Assembly (NCBI GenBank): GCA_028286605.1
Contig: JAQBRE010000003.1
Span: forward strand, 1-64,000
Reading direction: 5' to 3'
DNA from: Parcubacteria group bacterium
GTDB taxonomy: Bacteria; Patescibacteria; Paceibacteria; UBA9973; UBA2103
Length of the DNA stretch: 64,000 nt
Both the position numbers and the translations under genes were made by a program. Under the pieces are notes generated by a model. That model was given only the letters and a program-made list of their open reading frames with translations, had not been told where the DNA came from and did no database searches. Position 1 is the first letter of the stretch. Every line of letters starts with the position of its first letter. Of this stretch, positions 53,401 to 61,460 are shown piece after piece.

Positions 53401-53916
53401 TTACCGCGTAAGGCAGAATTCGCTTGATTCAGTAATGGCTGATTCAGCTGCGCCAGGTGCACAGACGGTGATGCGACCTGTCGAAGCGCTCTCTGTGATG
53501 GTGTATTTCGACGTGTATTCTTCGTCGCTTGAAGCACAGGCAGCTGAAGTACAGGTATTCGTTCCGTCTTTCGGGTCAGTGGGCATTTCTGAAATGAAGT
53601 TTGGAACGAGACATGGTCGCAAGTCGTACGCATTTCCACCTCCATTACCTATAAATTCAGTTTCATTCGGCAATGGGTTTAGACAGGTACCGACCTGATT
53701 ATTAAAGATGCCTTTATTCTCTGCAAGGCGTTCTCCAATAGCGTTCAGGATCGCATTCACATCGCTTTCTCGTTGCGCATTGCGCGCCTCGGCAAATTGA
53801 CGCAAAGGATTGATAGCAAGAAGCACGATGCTTGCCAGTACGGCAATCATGCCGATGACGACCAATATTTCGATGAGGGTGAATCCTTGAGCAGGAATTT
53901 TTCTTCGCGTGTGCAT
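53401..53916 (-). CDS. type IV pilin-like protein (major pilin candidate)
   Basis: This 171-aa prepilin has a basic leader ending in Gly, then FTLIEILVVIGMIAVLASIVLLA with Glu at position +5 of the mature chain, the hallmark for PilD processing and assembly. The C-terminal domain has six cysteines (TCLNPLP, RPCLVP, NTCTSAACASS, TVCAPG, EFCLTR), able to form disulfides. It is the last pilin-like gene of the operon. Confidence 0.9.
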   Translation of the reverse strand: MHTRRKIPAQGFTLIEILVVIGMIAVLASIVLLAINPLRQFAEARNAQRESDVNAILNAIGERLAENKGIFNNQVGTCLNPLPNETEFIGNGGGNAYDLRPCLVPNFISEMPTDPKDGTNTCTSAACASSDEEYTSKYTITESASTGRITVCAPGAAESAITESSEFCLTR

Positions 53917-54014
53917 AGGTATACGTGTTATGGGTATACCTTTAGTTTGAAAGAATACGTATCCGTTTCATATGAATATACGGGTACTAACCGCTTTGCC
54001 GCTCGAGGTTTTCT

Positions 54015-54437
54015 TTATATTGCGTTCACTTCCTTCCAAGATGTGATTGTGGGAACCCCAAAAACACCCGGCATGTTTATGTGGCCCTCAATGCGCACCG
54101 AAGCAGTACGTGCAGAGGCGGTTGTGATGACCGTCGCGTCTAAGGCTATTATTGTGATACTTACGATATGACAAACATGCGTGGGGTCTGTAAACACATC
54201 GATACCTGTGCTTGGTATGTGATAGGTGGTTGGATCAATAGTGAGTGAATATGCAGTGGCATACAAGCAGGACAGAGCTTGATACCGTGCCTGCAGGTGT
54301 GCTCCGTAATCTGATGTATCAAAGCGAGCAAGCAGTGCCGTCGTTCCGGCATTTAGCGTATATAAGGCAAGAAGAAACGCTATGATGAGTGCCGATGCAA
54401 GGGCGATATATCCGTTCTTTCTTTGGAGCGCTCTCAT
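54015..54437 (-). CDS. PilX-like minor pilus protein
   Basis: This 140-aa protein has an N-terminal hydrophobic helix (GYIALASALIIAFLLALYTL) preceded by basic residues but without the Phe/Glu+5 signature; this is the pattern of PilX/GspK-like proteins. It overlaps the preceding pseudopilin gene by 4 nt. The assignment rests on position and topology. Confidence 0.65.
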   Translation of the reverse strand: MRALQRKNGYIALASALIIAFLLALYTLNAGTTALLARFDTSDYGAHLQARYQALSCLYATAYSLTIDPTTYHIPSTGIDVFTDPTHVCHIVSITIIALDATVITTASARTASVRIEGHINMPGVFGVPTITSWKEVNAI

Positions 54438-54850
54438 GGTAAATCTATATACGTACGTCCAGTAAAGGTGCGCATGAGCACCTTTCCGTCATCCGTGTGC
54501 GCAGTCAGAGTGAAGGAACTGTCGACGAACGCCGGTTCTCCCCCAGTCTTGCTCGTCTGTATGAATTTCAAATCATGCACCTGCACCTGGTTTCCGCTAA
54601 CTGCTTGTCCTGTTGGAAATCCTTGCAGAAGCGTTGAGCTAGACAGATGGAAAGAAGAAGCGGCTCCGCCGCTTCCGATTGTGTAGTCGATCGTCTCGAG
54701 AAGGAACGTGCCTTCTTCTAAGAGAAGTGACTGCGTTTCAGTGCGCGCCGCAGCGGCGCGCATGCCCCCAAGAGCAGGAAGTACACCACTCATAAGTAAT
54801 CCGAAGAGGCCCAGATATACTATCGTTTCGATAAGAGTGAAAGCACGCAT
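54434..54850 (-). CDS. minor pseudopilin
   Basis: This 138-aa protein starts MRA then FTLIETIVYLGLFGLLMSG, a minimal class III prepilin signal with Glu+5, like GspJ or PilW types. It has a small beta-rich C-terminal domain. It lies one nt after the propeller-fused pilin gene. Confidence 0.82.
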   Translation of the reverse strand: MRAFTLIETIVYLGLFGLLMSGVLPALGGMRAAAARTETQSLLLEEGTFLLETIDYTIGSGGAASSFHLSSSTLLQGFPTGQAVSGNQVQVHDLKFIQTSKTGGEPAFVDSSFTLTAHTDDGKVLMRTFTGRTYIDLP

Positions 54851-54851
54851 A

Positions 54852-56357
54852 TCACGAGCTCGTTACTACGGTAAGATATCCCGTCCCGTCTGAACCGACC
54901 GAACCGACATACAAAACATTTTGTCTGCAGGTCATTGCTGTCGCGGTTCCTTGTGGAATAGCTATGTGGGAATACAGAACAGGGTTCGCAGAATCCTGAA
55001 TATTCCAAAGCTGTAGCTCATCGTTCGTCAGCACAAATGCAAGGAAGCCTCGAATTAAAATACTTTGCACTCCGCGATGGTTCAGGTTGTTTCCAATGTC
55101 GACTCCGCCTACACGGGTAAGAGAAGCATCCTGCGTAAGGATTGAGAATTCTTCAGAAGCGCCATTCGCGTAGGAGCGACCACTGAACAGATACGAGCCT
55201 GCTCGCACTAGTACGCGCACGAATCCTGCACCTGAAAAACTATGAGATCCAATTTCAACAGGATGAGCAGGATCATGCACGTCTTCGGCGATAATGGCTT
55301 TTCCAGAGCCGCTATTATCATCAGTCCCTACATATATTGTGGTGCGTGCTGCGACAACTGCATTCACACCGCGTCCGATAGCGACTCCTCCTATACGAGT
55401 AGGGACGTATTGATTGCTCATATCTACGATCTGCAGTTCCTGGCCGCCACCTGTTTTCGAAAGACCTACATATGCGGTGTTCGCACGATAGGCAACAGCA
55501 TCTCCTGGGGAAGTTGCGCCGCTTGCCGTAAGAGCTAGTGCAGGGCTCGTGGTAGGAATTTGAAAATTTGCAGAGGGATCCGGCGTTGTTCCTGGCGTAA
55601 AGTATGTCTGCAGTTGTCTACAATTTACTGTGCTGTAGGCGCAGTTAGGCATGTCCGTACTTGAGAATCCATTTGCTGCGTACATATGATCATCTCCCGC
55701 GGCAAGTGCCGTAAGACCTATTTTTGACGGACTTGCGTTGTCGAAAGAATTTATATAGGCGGGCTGTTGTGCTTGGTCTGTTATACGAAAGAAAAACAAG
55801 GTCGGGTCACTCGCCTGCGTAGTGCTTGCGACCCCAACGGCAAGGACATTTCCCTGGACTGCAAGAGATGATATGGGGTAATGGCCAGCCGGAATAGTTC
55901 CGGGAAGAAGGAAACCAGGCATCAGCTCGTACGAACCCAGGATGTGCGGATGCGTCCAGTCTCCTAAGATGAACGGTTGGCAGGGGTGACTACTGACATT
56001 CTTATAATTAGCGACGAGCGTGCTGTATGTGGCTGACTGCGGAACACCTTCAAGACTTGTCCATGTCGCCGTGCTGGTTAGTAGAACAGCACTGTCATCA
56101 AACGGTCTCAAGATTAGAGAGGTGCTGATACCATTTGCAGTCGTAGTTGCTATGGCAGTCAGTCCAGTAAAATCAGTACGAGCCAGCAGTAACGAATGCT
56201 CAAGGAGTGCTTGCGCCTTGCGATTTGCTTCAGCTTCTGTAAATGCATTCTGAAGTACGATGGGCATACGGTATGCGACCAGCCCCGCTGCCACTATTGC
56301 CGTTGTCAGAATAACGAAGGCAAGCATGAGTTCGATTATCGAGAAACCTTTTTTCAT
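54852..56357 (-). CDS. pseudopilin fused to an LVIVD-type beta-propeller
   Basis: This 501-aa protein starts with the prepilin motif KKG then FSIIELMLAFVILTTAIVAAG (Glu+5). After a pilin-like domain (about 1-125), residues 150-500 form repeats of the LVIVD type (ELQIVDMSNQYVPTRIGGVAIG, IIAEDVHDPAHPVEIGSHSF, LQLWNIQDSANPVLYSHIAI), predicted as a propeller. Such a large head suggests a pilus-tip adhesin or sensor. Its start overlaps the previous gene by 4 nt. Confidence 0.85.
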   Translation of the reverse strand: MKKGFSIIELMLAFVILTTAIVAAGLVAYRMPIVLQNAFTEAEANRKAQALLEHSLLLARTDFTGLTAIATTTANGISTSLILRPFDDSAVLLTSTATWTSLEGVPQSATYSTLVANYKNVSSHPCQPFILGDWTHPHILGSYELMPGFLLPGTIPAGHYPISSLAVQGNVLAVGVASTTQASDPTLFFFRITDQAQQPAYINSFDNASPSKIGLTALAAGDDHMYAANGFSSTDMPNCAYSTVNCRQLQTYFTPGTTPDPSANFQIPTTSPALALTASGATSPGDAVAYRANTAYVGLSKTGGGQELQIVDMSNQYVPTRIGGVAIGRGVNAVVAARTTIYVGTDDNSGSGKAIIAEDVHDPAHPVEIGSHSFSGAGFVRVLVRAGSYLFSGRSYANGASEEFSILTQDASLTRVGGVDIGNNLNHRGVQSILIRGFLAFVLTNDELQLWNIQDSANPVLYSHIAIPQGTATAMTCRQNVLYVGSVGSDGTGYLTVVTSS

Positions 56358-56767
56358 AGCGTGTGCATAACCGTAATGGCCTCTTCTGAATTGCTATCAA
56401 CTTCCCACGCACCCGTGCTTGAGGCTGCACGCCTAAGCCAACCAACGGGGTGTAGGTTTCCCAAGCCAAGAAATTGAATGATGCCGGATGCCGTGCCGTC
56501 TTTGTTTTCTGCAAGAGGATACGATTGGTCTGATTCACCGGCGGCTCGTATGACAAGTGCGTGAGGTGCATCAGACCAATACAGGCTGTGCGGTATTCCG
56601 TGCATCGCTTCGGCACGCGCATGGCGGGCGATAGCCGCCATGCGCGTGCCGTCGGACTGCGCAAGCGCAGCTTCAAATTGCTGTATGCCTGGCCCGATCG
56701 TTACGCTTGCAAGCAGGGCAGCGAGAGAAATACTTATCAATAACTCTACCAAGGTGACTCCGCGCAT
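56354..56767 (-). CDS. GspH/FimT-type minor pseudopilin
   Basis: This 137-aa protein starts MRG then VTLVELLISISLAALLASV with Glu+5. The segment ARHARAEAMHGIPHSLYWSD resembles the GspH/FimT region. It lies 3 nt after pilC and overlaps the propeller pilin gene by 4 nt. Confidence 0.85.
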   Translation of the reverse strand: MRGVTLVELLISISLAALLASVTIGPGIQQFEAALAQSDGTRMAAIARHARAEAMHGIPHSLYWSDAPHALVIRAAGESDQSYPLAENKDGTASGIIQFLGLGNLHPVGWLRRAASSTGAWEVDSNSEEAITVMHTL

Positions 56768-56770
56768 ATA

Positions 56771-57811
56771 TTACTGAGCGCTTATTCCCTGAGTCAGACC
56801 ATAGATCGGCGTGATGATCGCGAGCGCGACGAATCCTACGATGCAGCCCATGATGAGCATTAATACAGGCTCAATGAGTGCCTGCAGCGTGCGTGATCGC
56901 TCTTCAAGATACTGTTCATATATCTGCGCAACATTTCGCAAACTTTCGGGAAGCGTACCGGTTAATTCACCTGCCGTAATCAGCTGCACCGCAACAGAGG
57001 GGAAGAGCGTTACTCGTTCAGAAAATCCCTCTGCAACTGGTCGTCCTTCGCTTATGCGCGTATACAAATGCGTAAGCGCTTCTTCGTACTGACTATGCTG
57101 GATACTCTTGGCAAGCATATCCAACGCCGTAAGTATGCCTACGCCGCTCTCAAGCAACGTTGAAAGCGTGCGCGCAATAGAGGCAGCATGATAGTAAAGA
57201 ATCATAGAACCGAAAACGGGAATACTCAGCAGTATGCGATCGCGCAACTGTCTGAAACGCGAGAAGCGAAGAGCGTAGACGAACGCACCACTCGAAAGAA
57301 CGATAAGAACGAGCACCAGCCATCCATAGTTTGATGTGAATTCAGTCAGGCCGATGAGAATACGAGTCGGTAGCGGTAATGTCTGATGGAATCCTTTAAA
57401 CAAAGGCAAGATCTTAGGAAAGGCGTACAGCGTTAGGAACGCGGTCAGTGCGACCGTGGCGCATACGATGATAAGCGGATAGAGCGCAGCACTCATCATG
57501 CGCCGTTTGTCATCACGATTTCGTGTACAGAGCAGCGCAATTTGCTCAAGATGATTCGAGAGCGATCCGCTCGTTTCCCCAACTTGCACTAAGCTCACAT
57601 GGAGCGGATCGAAGATGCGCGGGAATCGAGCAAGCGCATCAGAAAGACGTTTGCCGCGAAGCACCTCTTCACTAATTGCTTTTATTACGCGTACGTACGC
57701 AGGGCGCGAAGCGCCCTGCTGTATCAGTTCGAGGGCACTAATAATAGGAATACCAGCACGCAGAAAGAGTGATAATCGTCGCACGAAAAGAATTACTTCA
57801 TCGGTACGCAT
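56771..57811 (-). CDS. pilC: type IV pilus inner-membrane platform protein
   Basis: This 346-aa GspF/PilC protein has two tandem T2SF domains (RRLSLFLRAGIPIISALELI and AASIARTLSTLLESGVGILTALDML) and about three membrane helices. It couples the PilB motor to pilin polymerisation. ATG 57811 follows the pilB stop by one nt (TGA-T-ATG), the likely coupled start; the longer frame to 57880 overlaps pilB. Confidence 0.93.
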   Translation of the reverse strand: MRTDEVILFVRRLSLFLRAGIPIISALELIQQGASRPAYVRVIKAISEEVLRGKRLSDALARFPRIFDPLHVSLVQVGETSGSLSNHLEQIALLCTRNRDDKRRMMSAALYPLIIVCATVALTAFLTLYAFPKILPLFKGFHQTLPLPTRILIGLTEFTSNYGWLVLVLIVLSSGAFVYALRFSRFRQLRDRILLSIPVFGSMILYYHAASIARTLSTLLESGVGILTALDMLAKSIQHSQYEEALTHLYTRISEGRPVAEGFSERVTLFPSVAVQLITAGELTGTLPESLRNVAQIYEQYLEERSRTLQALIEPVLMLIMGCIVGFVALAIITPIYGLTQGISAQ

Positions 57812-57812
57812 A

Positions 57813-59072
57813 TCAGGTGTGATGAAGACGAATAATTTCTTCAAGCGTCGTGCTGCCATCTGCAACTTTTTGCACCGCATCGCTCATCAGGGGTATCATT
57901 CCGCGTTCGCGTGCGATTCTGGCTATAGCACGCGCATCAGTAACGTCGTGGAGCGTATCGCGAATCACGTCATCAATTGGCAGTAGTTCGCATATGCTTA
58001 TACGTCCTCTATAGCCCGTTCCTCCGCATACAACGCAACCGATACCGCGCAGAATACGCATAGGAAGCGATTCTATAACACCTCCGTTTATCAGCGTTTC
58101 CAGAACTTCCTTCTCTCCTGCATTCAATATTCTTTCTACGCTACATTTCGTACAGACACGCCGTACGAGGCGTTGCGCCACGATAAGGGTCACGCTTGAA
58201 GCAATGAGATATGATTCGATACCTTGATCACGCAAGCGAATAAGTGCCGTTGTCGCATCAACCGTATGCAAAGTTGAAAGGACGAGGTGGCCGGTAAGCG
58301 CAGCGGTGCAGGCAAGCCGCGCCGTTTCCGCGTCTCGAATTTCACCCACCATGATTACGTCAGGATCCTGACGTACGATGCTACGCAAGCCGTGGGCAAA
58401 CGTAAATCCTGTGCGCGGATTCACTTGTATCTGACTTATGTCGTCTATCGAGTATTCGATCGGATCTTCAATCGTAACAATCGATTGGTTCTGATGTGCA
58501 AGCACGGTAATAAGCGTGTAGAGCGTGGTCGTTTTCCCTGAACCAGTCGGACCGGTAACGAGTACCAATCCGTGCGCACGGCTTATTGCATATTCAAGCG
58601 CAGCACGCTGTTCAGTGCTGAATCCTAATTGTTCGAGCGTTCCGGTGCGAGTATCCAGTGAAAGAAGTCGCAATACGGCATTCTCGCCGTAGTAGGTCGG
58701 TGCAAGTGAGATGCGAATATCTACTGAGCGCTCTGAATCAAGTGTGAATCGAAAGCGACCATCATGGGCAGCGTGGTGTTCATCGGTACGAAGATTCGAA
58801 AGAATTTTAAGCCGGGCAATAAGTTCTGCATGTACTGAAAGTGGAATCGCATGTTCTGTGGTAAGTACGCCATCAACTCGAAACCGAATACAGATGTTCT
58901 TACGTCCGGGAAGAATGTGCATATCTGATGCGCCTGCCGCATGCGCATGGAGTATGAGCACGTCGACCAGCGCAATTACCGATGAAGCGTGGCCATCTGA
59001 AATGCTTTGTATAAGGCGCGCCGCTTCGCGGCGCACGGTAGTCAGCAGGGAATTCGGGTCTTCGTTTTGCAT
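57813..59072 (-). CDS. pilB: type IV pilus assembly ATPase
   Basis: This 419-aa GspE/PilB motor powers pilus extension. It has the N2 domain (ASDMHILPGRKNICIRFRVDGVL), Walker A GPTGSGKTTTLYT, Asp box TIEDPIEY, Walker B and His box (IMVGEIRDAETA, TGHLVLSTLHT), and a zinc tetracysteine (CTKC and CVVC). It is shorter than usual (about 560) because the N1 domain is missing. It is the first gene of the pilus operon. No pilT is present in the window. Confidence 0.94.
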   Translation of the reverse strand: MQNEDPNSLLTTVRREAARLIQSISDGHASSVIALVDVLILHAHAAGASDMHILPGRKNICIRFRVDGVLTTEHAIPLSVHAELIARLKILSNLRTDEHHAAHDGRFRFTLDSERSVDIRISLAPTYYGENAVLRLLSLDTRTGTLEQLGFSTEQRAALEYAISRAHGLVLVTGPTGSGKTTTLYTLITVLAHQNQSIVTIEDPIEYSIDDISQIQVNPRTGFTFAHGLRSIVRQDPDVIMVGEIRDAETARLACTAALTGHLVLSTLHTVDATTALIRLRDQGIESYLIASSVTLIVAQRLVRRVCTKCSVERILNAGEKEVLETLINGGVIESLPMRILRGIGCVVCGGTGYRGRISICELLPIDDVIRDTLHDVTDARAIARIARERGMIPLMSDAVQKVADGSTTLEEIIRLHHT

Positions 59073-59186
59073 AGGTATCTGTACTACTCATGCTAGCGAA
59101 GCGGTCCCTAAAACAATCCTGTTTCAGGCTGTGTAGAACTCCACCCACTCCATAAATTTCCTATTTCTGCTACACTTTCTCTACAT

Positions 59187-59738
59187 ATGGCATACGACTT
59201 TTCAAAACTGACGGCGAACGTGAAAGAGACTGAAGAATGGCTCCAGCGCGAGTTTTCTAACATCCGCACGGGCCGCGCAACCCCCACGCTTCTGGATTCC
59301 GTTAAGCCTGAAATATACGGCGCACGAACGCCAATTCAGCAGGTGGCGAGCGTTACTATCGAGGACGCGCGTACACTTCGTATCGTGCCGTGGGATAAAT
59401 CGATCGCAAAGGATATCGAGCGCGCGATAAACGATGCAGATTTCGGTGTTTCCGTTGCGGTAGATGATCAAGGTCTTCGCGTTATTTTCCCGATGCTTAC
59501 TGCAGAACGACGCACGCAGCTTCAGAAAATGGCAGGAGAAAAAGCCGAGCAGGCCAAGGTGACGCTTCGCGGGCATCGCACCGATGCGCTGAAGGATGTC
59601 GAGGCCACAGAAAAAGAAGGCGGCATGGGACTTGATGATTTGAAGCGCCTCAAGGATGACGTTCAGAAACATATCGATAAAGGCACCGAAGCGATCGAAA
59701 CGATGATGAAAAAGAAACAGGAGGAAATTACGCTTTAG
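59187..59738 (+). CDS. frr: ribosome recycling factor
   Basis: This 183-aa factor splits post-termination ribosomes with EF-G. Typical segments are visible: LQREFSNIRTGRATPTLLDSV, IPWDKS-like VPWDKSIAKDIERAI, and the C-terminal helix KRLKDDVQKHIDKGTEAIE. It is a full-length single domain family member. Confidence 0.96.
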   Translation: MAYDFSKLTANVKETEEWLQREFSNIRTGRATPTLLDSVKPEIYGARTPIQQVASVTIEDARTLRIVPWDKSIAKDIERAINDADFGVSVAVDDQGLRVIFPMLTAERRTQLQKMAGEKAEQAKVTLRGHRTDALKDVEATEKEGGMGLDDLKRLKDDVQKHIDKGTEAIETMMKKKQEEITL

Positions 59739-59773
59739 TTGCTCTCAAATAAGACAAGGTTTATAATAGGCAT

Positions 59774-59867
59774 ACGTTCGTGAGCGAAAGCTTATTCTGG
59801 ATACGGCTAGTCCGACTTCCGAGCGAACAAGGAAAATCCTTACTTTTGTAGGGATTTTTCCTTTTTC
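59774..59867 (+). ncRNA. candidate small RNA after frr
   Basis: TTGCTC (59739-59744) and TATAAT (59762-59767) with 17-nt spacing form a strong promoter starting at the end of frr. The RNA of about 94 nt has closing arms GTTCG...CGAAC (about 59777 and 59823), an inner CGG-CTAGT-CCG hairpin and a 12-bp terminator (59829-59840 with 59853-59864, then T-run). No ORF is present and no family is recognised. Confidence 0.5.
59829..59867. terminator. bidirectional terminator overlapping a gene end
   Basis: AAGGAAAAATCC pairs with GGATTTTTCCTT. It ends the plus-strand RNA and contains the last codons and stop of the minus-strand gene at 59840. Confidence 0.82.
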
Positions 59868-60226
59868 ATAACACTCAAAAAATGAATTTTTCCATTTCCA
59901 ACTCTTCTAACCACAACCCGAATCGGATGTTGTTGATTATGAACAGTGGCAACAAATGACCAATACTCAGTATTCCAAATTTTCCTATATCTATACCCTT
60001 CGATAACTTTTGCAGAACGTAGAATTTCAGGCACAAATTCCAATAAGCGCACTCGATTCAAAACCACATCTGGATTCCTTGCTCTATTGTCAGCGCTGAA
60101 ACGTAGATGATTGAATCCTTTCATATTGAAATAAACGTAAGATTTTAATGGGCCACAGTACACAGGTTTCCAACTCTTATATTCTTTACGACACAGATCT
60201 ATTAGATCTTTAAGTTTCTTATTCAT
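59840..60226 (-). CDS. possible BECR-fold (PBECR-like) RNase toxin
   Basis: This 128-aa protein has the order seen in phage-type barnase-EndoU-colicin-RelE (BECR) nucleases: GPLKSYVYFNMKGFNHLRF, a helical VVLNRVRLLEFVPEILRSAKVIEGYRYR, and a strand pair ending HPIRVVVRRVGNGKIHFLSV. No immunity or antitoxin gene is adjacent. The ATG at 60226 is preferred over GTG 60232. Family placement is from memory of the pattern. Confidence 0.55.
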   Translation of the reverse strand: MNKKLKDLIDLCRKEYKSWKPVYCGPLKSYVYFNMKGFNHLRFSADNRARNPDVVLNRVRLLEFVPEILRSAKVIEGYRYRKIWNTEYWSFVATVHNQQHPIRVVVRRVGNGKIHFLSVMKKEKSLQK

Positions 60227-60314
60227 CCGCACAGTATTGCTTTTTGGTGTTCAAGATTCGCTAAGAGAAAGTTAAAATTTATCTGAAATTTGCTGCTGTA
60301 GTACACTAGAGCGA

Positions 60315-61406
60315 ATGACTGTCATCCTTTTCATACTCGTATTGGTGGCGCTTATCGTTGTTCATGAATTCGGGCATTTTGTCGTCGCAAAACTTTCGGG
60401 CATGCGTGTGGACGAATTCGGTATCGGCTACCCGCCGCGCATCGCGGCGTTCAAAGTAGGTGCTACGGAATATAGCCTGAACTGGCTGCCATTCGGCGGT
60501 TTCGTTCGTATATATGGTGAGGATGAAACAGATGCAGCAGGGAAGGACGCATTCAGCTCCCGCCCGAAAATTCTGCAGGCGCTCACCTTGGTCGCAGGTA
60601 TCTTTATGAATCTTTTGTTCGCGTACGTGCTCGTGGTGCTGGCTCTCGGTTTCGGTACGCAGCGCGCGCTTTCAGATCAGGAAGCATTGAGCGCACCTGA
60701 TGCAGTGATTGCGGTTGCAGACGTATTGCCAGGAAGTCCTGCCGCAACGGCAGGACTCATGCCCGGTGATTTCATTCGTTCTGTAGACGCGCCGAATTCT
60801 TCGTTCACGAGTGCAGTCACGAATGATTTCACGACGTTCATCGGCCAGGACACGAATTTCGCACCGCTCACATTCCATATCGAGCGAAATTACAAACCGA
60901 TGACCCTCACAGTAACGCCGAAGAGTGACATTATTCCTTCGCAGCCGTGGCGCATCGGTATAGGTATCGCTATTTCAGATGTCGGTACTGCGCGCGTATC
61001 GTGGGGCACGGCGATAACTGACGGCGCATCGCTCACCTGGGAGCTCGTGAAGGAAACTGCTATAGGGCTCGCGAAGTTCTTTGCCAGCCTTGCGACGTTC
61101 ACCGCGAATCTTTCTGATGTTTCAGGTCCTATCGGTATCGCGGGAGCAGTGGGGAATGCGTACAGTCAGGGCATTACCTCGCTCCTTACGATTACCGCGC
61201 TCATCTCTATAAATCTTGCGCTTATCAACATCATTCCGATTCCTGCACTCGATGGCGGACGTCTCCTGTTCGTTATTATCGAGGCCGTTATTCGTAAGCC
61301 TATCAAGCCAAGAATCGCGCAGACCGTAAACATGGTCGGCTTTGCGCTGCTCATATTGCTTATGGTCTTGGTGAGTGCTCACGACATTTTCAAGCTGTTC
61401 ACCTAG
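60315..61406 (+). CDS. rseP: site-2 protease (RseP family)
   Basis: This 363-aa intramembrane zinc metalloprotease has HEFGH at residues 17-21 in the first helix, one PDZ domain (about 115-205, DVLPGSPAATAGLMPGDFI) and the third ligand in NIIPIPALDGGRLLF. It cleaves anti-sigma factors or signal peptides in the membrane, and could act on the anti-sigma-like protein at 36440 (speculative). TACACT lies 7 nt before the ATG. Confidence 0.94.
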   Translation: MTVILFILVLVALIVVHEFGHFVVAKLSGMRVDEFGIGYPPRIAAFKVGATEYSLNWLPFGGFVRIYGEDETDAAGKDAFSSRPKILQALTLVAGIFMNLLFAYVLVVLALGFGTQRALSDQEALSAPDAVIAVADVLPGSPAATAGLMPGDFIRSVDAPNSSFTSAVTNDFTTFIGQDTNFAPLTFHIERNYKPMTLTVTPKSDIIPSQPWRIGIGIAISDVGTARVSWGTAITDGASLTWELVKETAIGLAKFFASLATFTANLSDVSGPIGIAGAVGNAYSQGITSLLTITALISINLALINIIPIPALDGGRLLFVIIEAVIRKPIKPRIAQTVNMVGFALLILLMVLVSAHDIFKLFT

Positions 61407-61460
61407 GGTCCGAAAGGAAGGTTTTGCCTCCTTGGCTTCGGGACGTATACTGTCTGGGAT

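Noticed and set aside
59805..59814. GGCTAGTCCG resembling part of a Cas9 tracrRNA
   Set aside because: No cas gene, repeat array or matching anti-repeat is present; a 10-nt match is weak.
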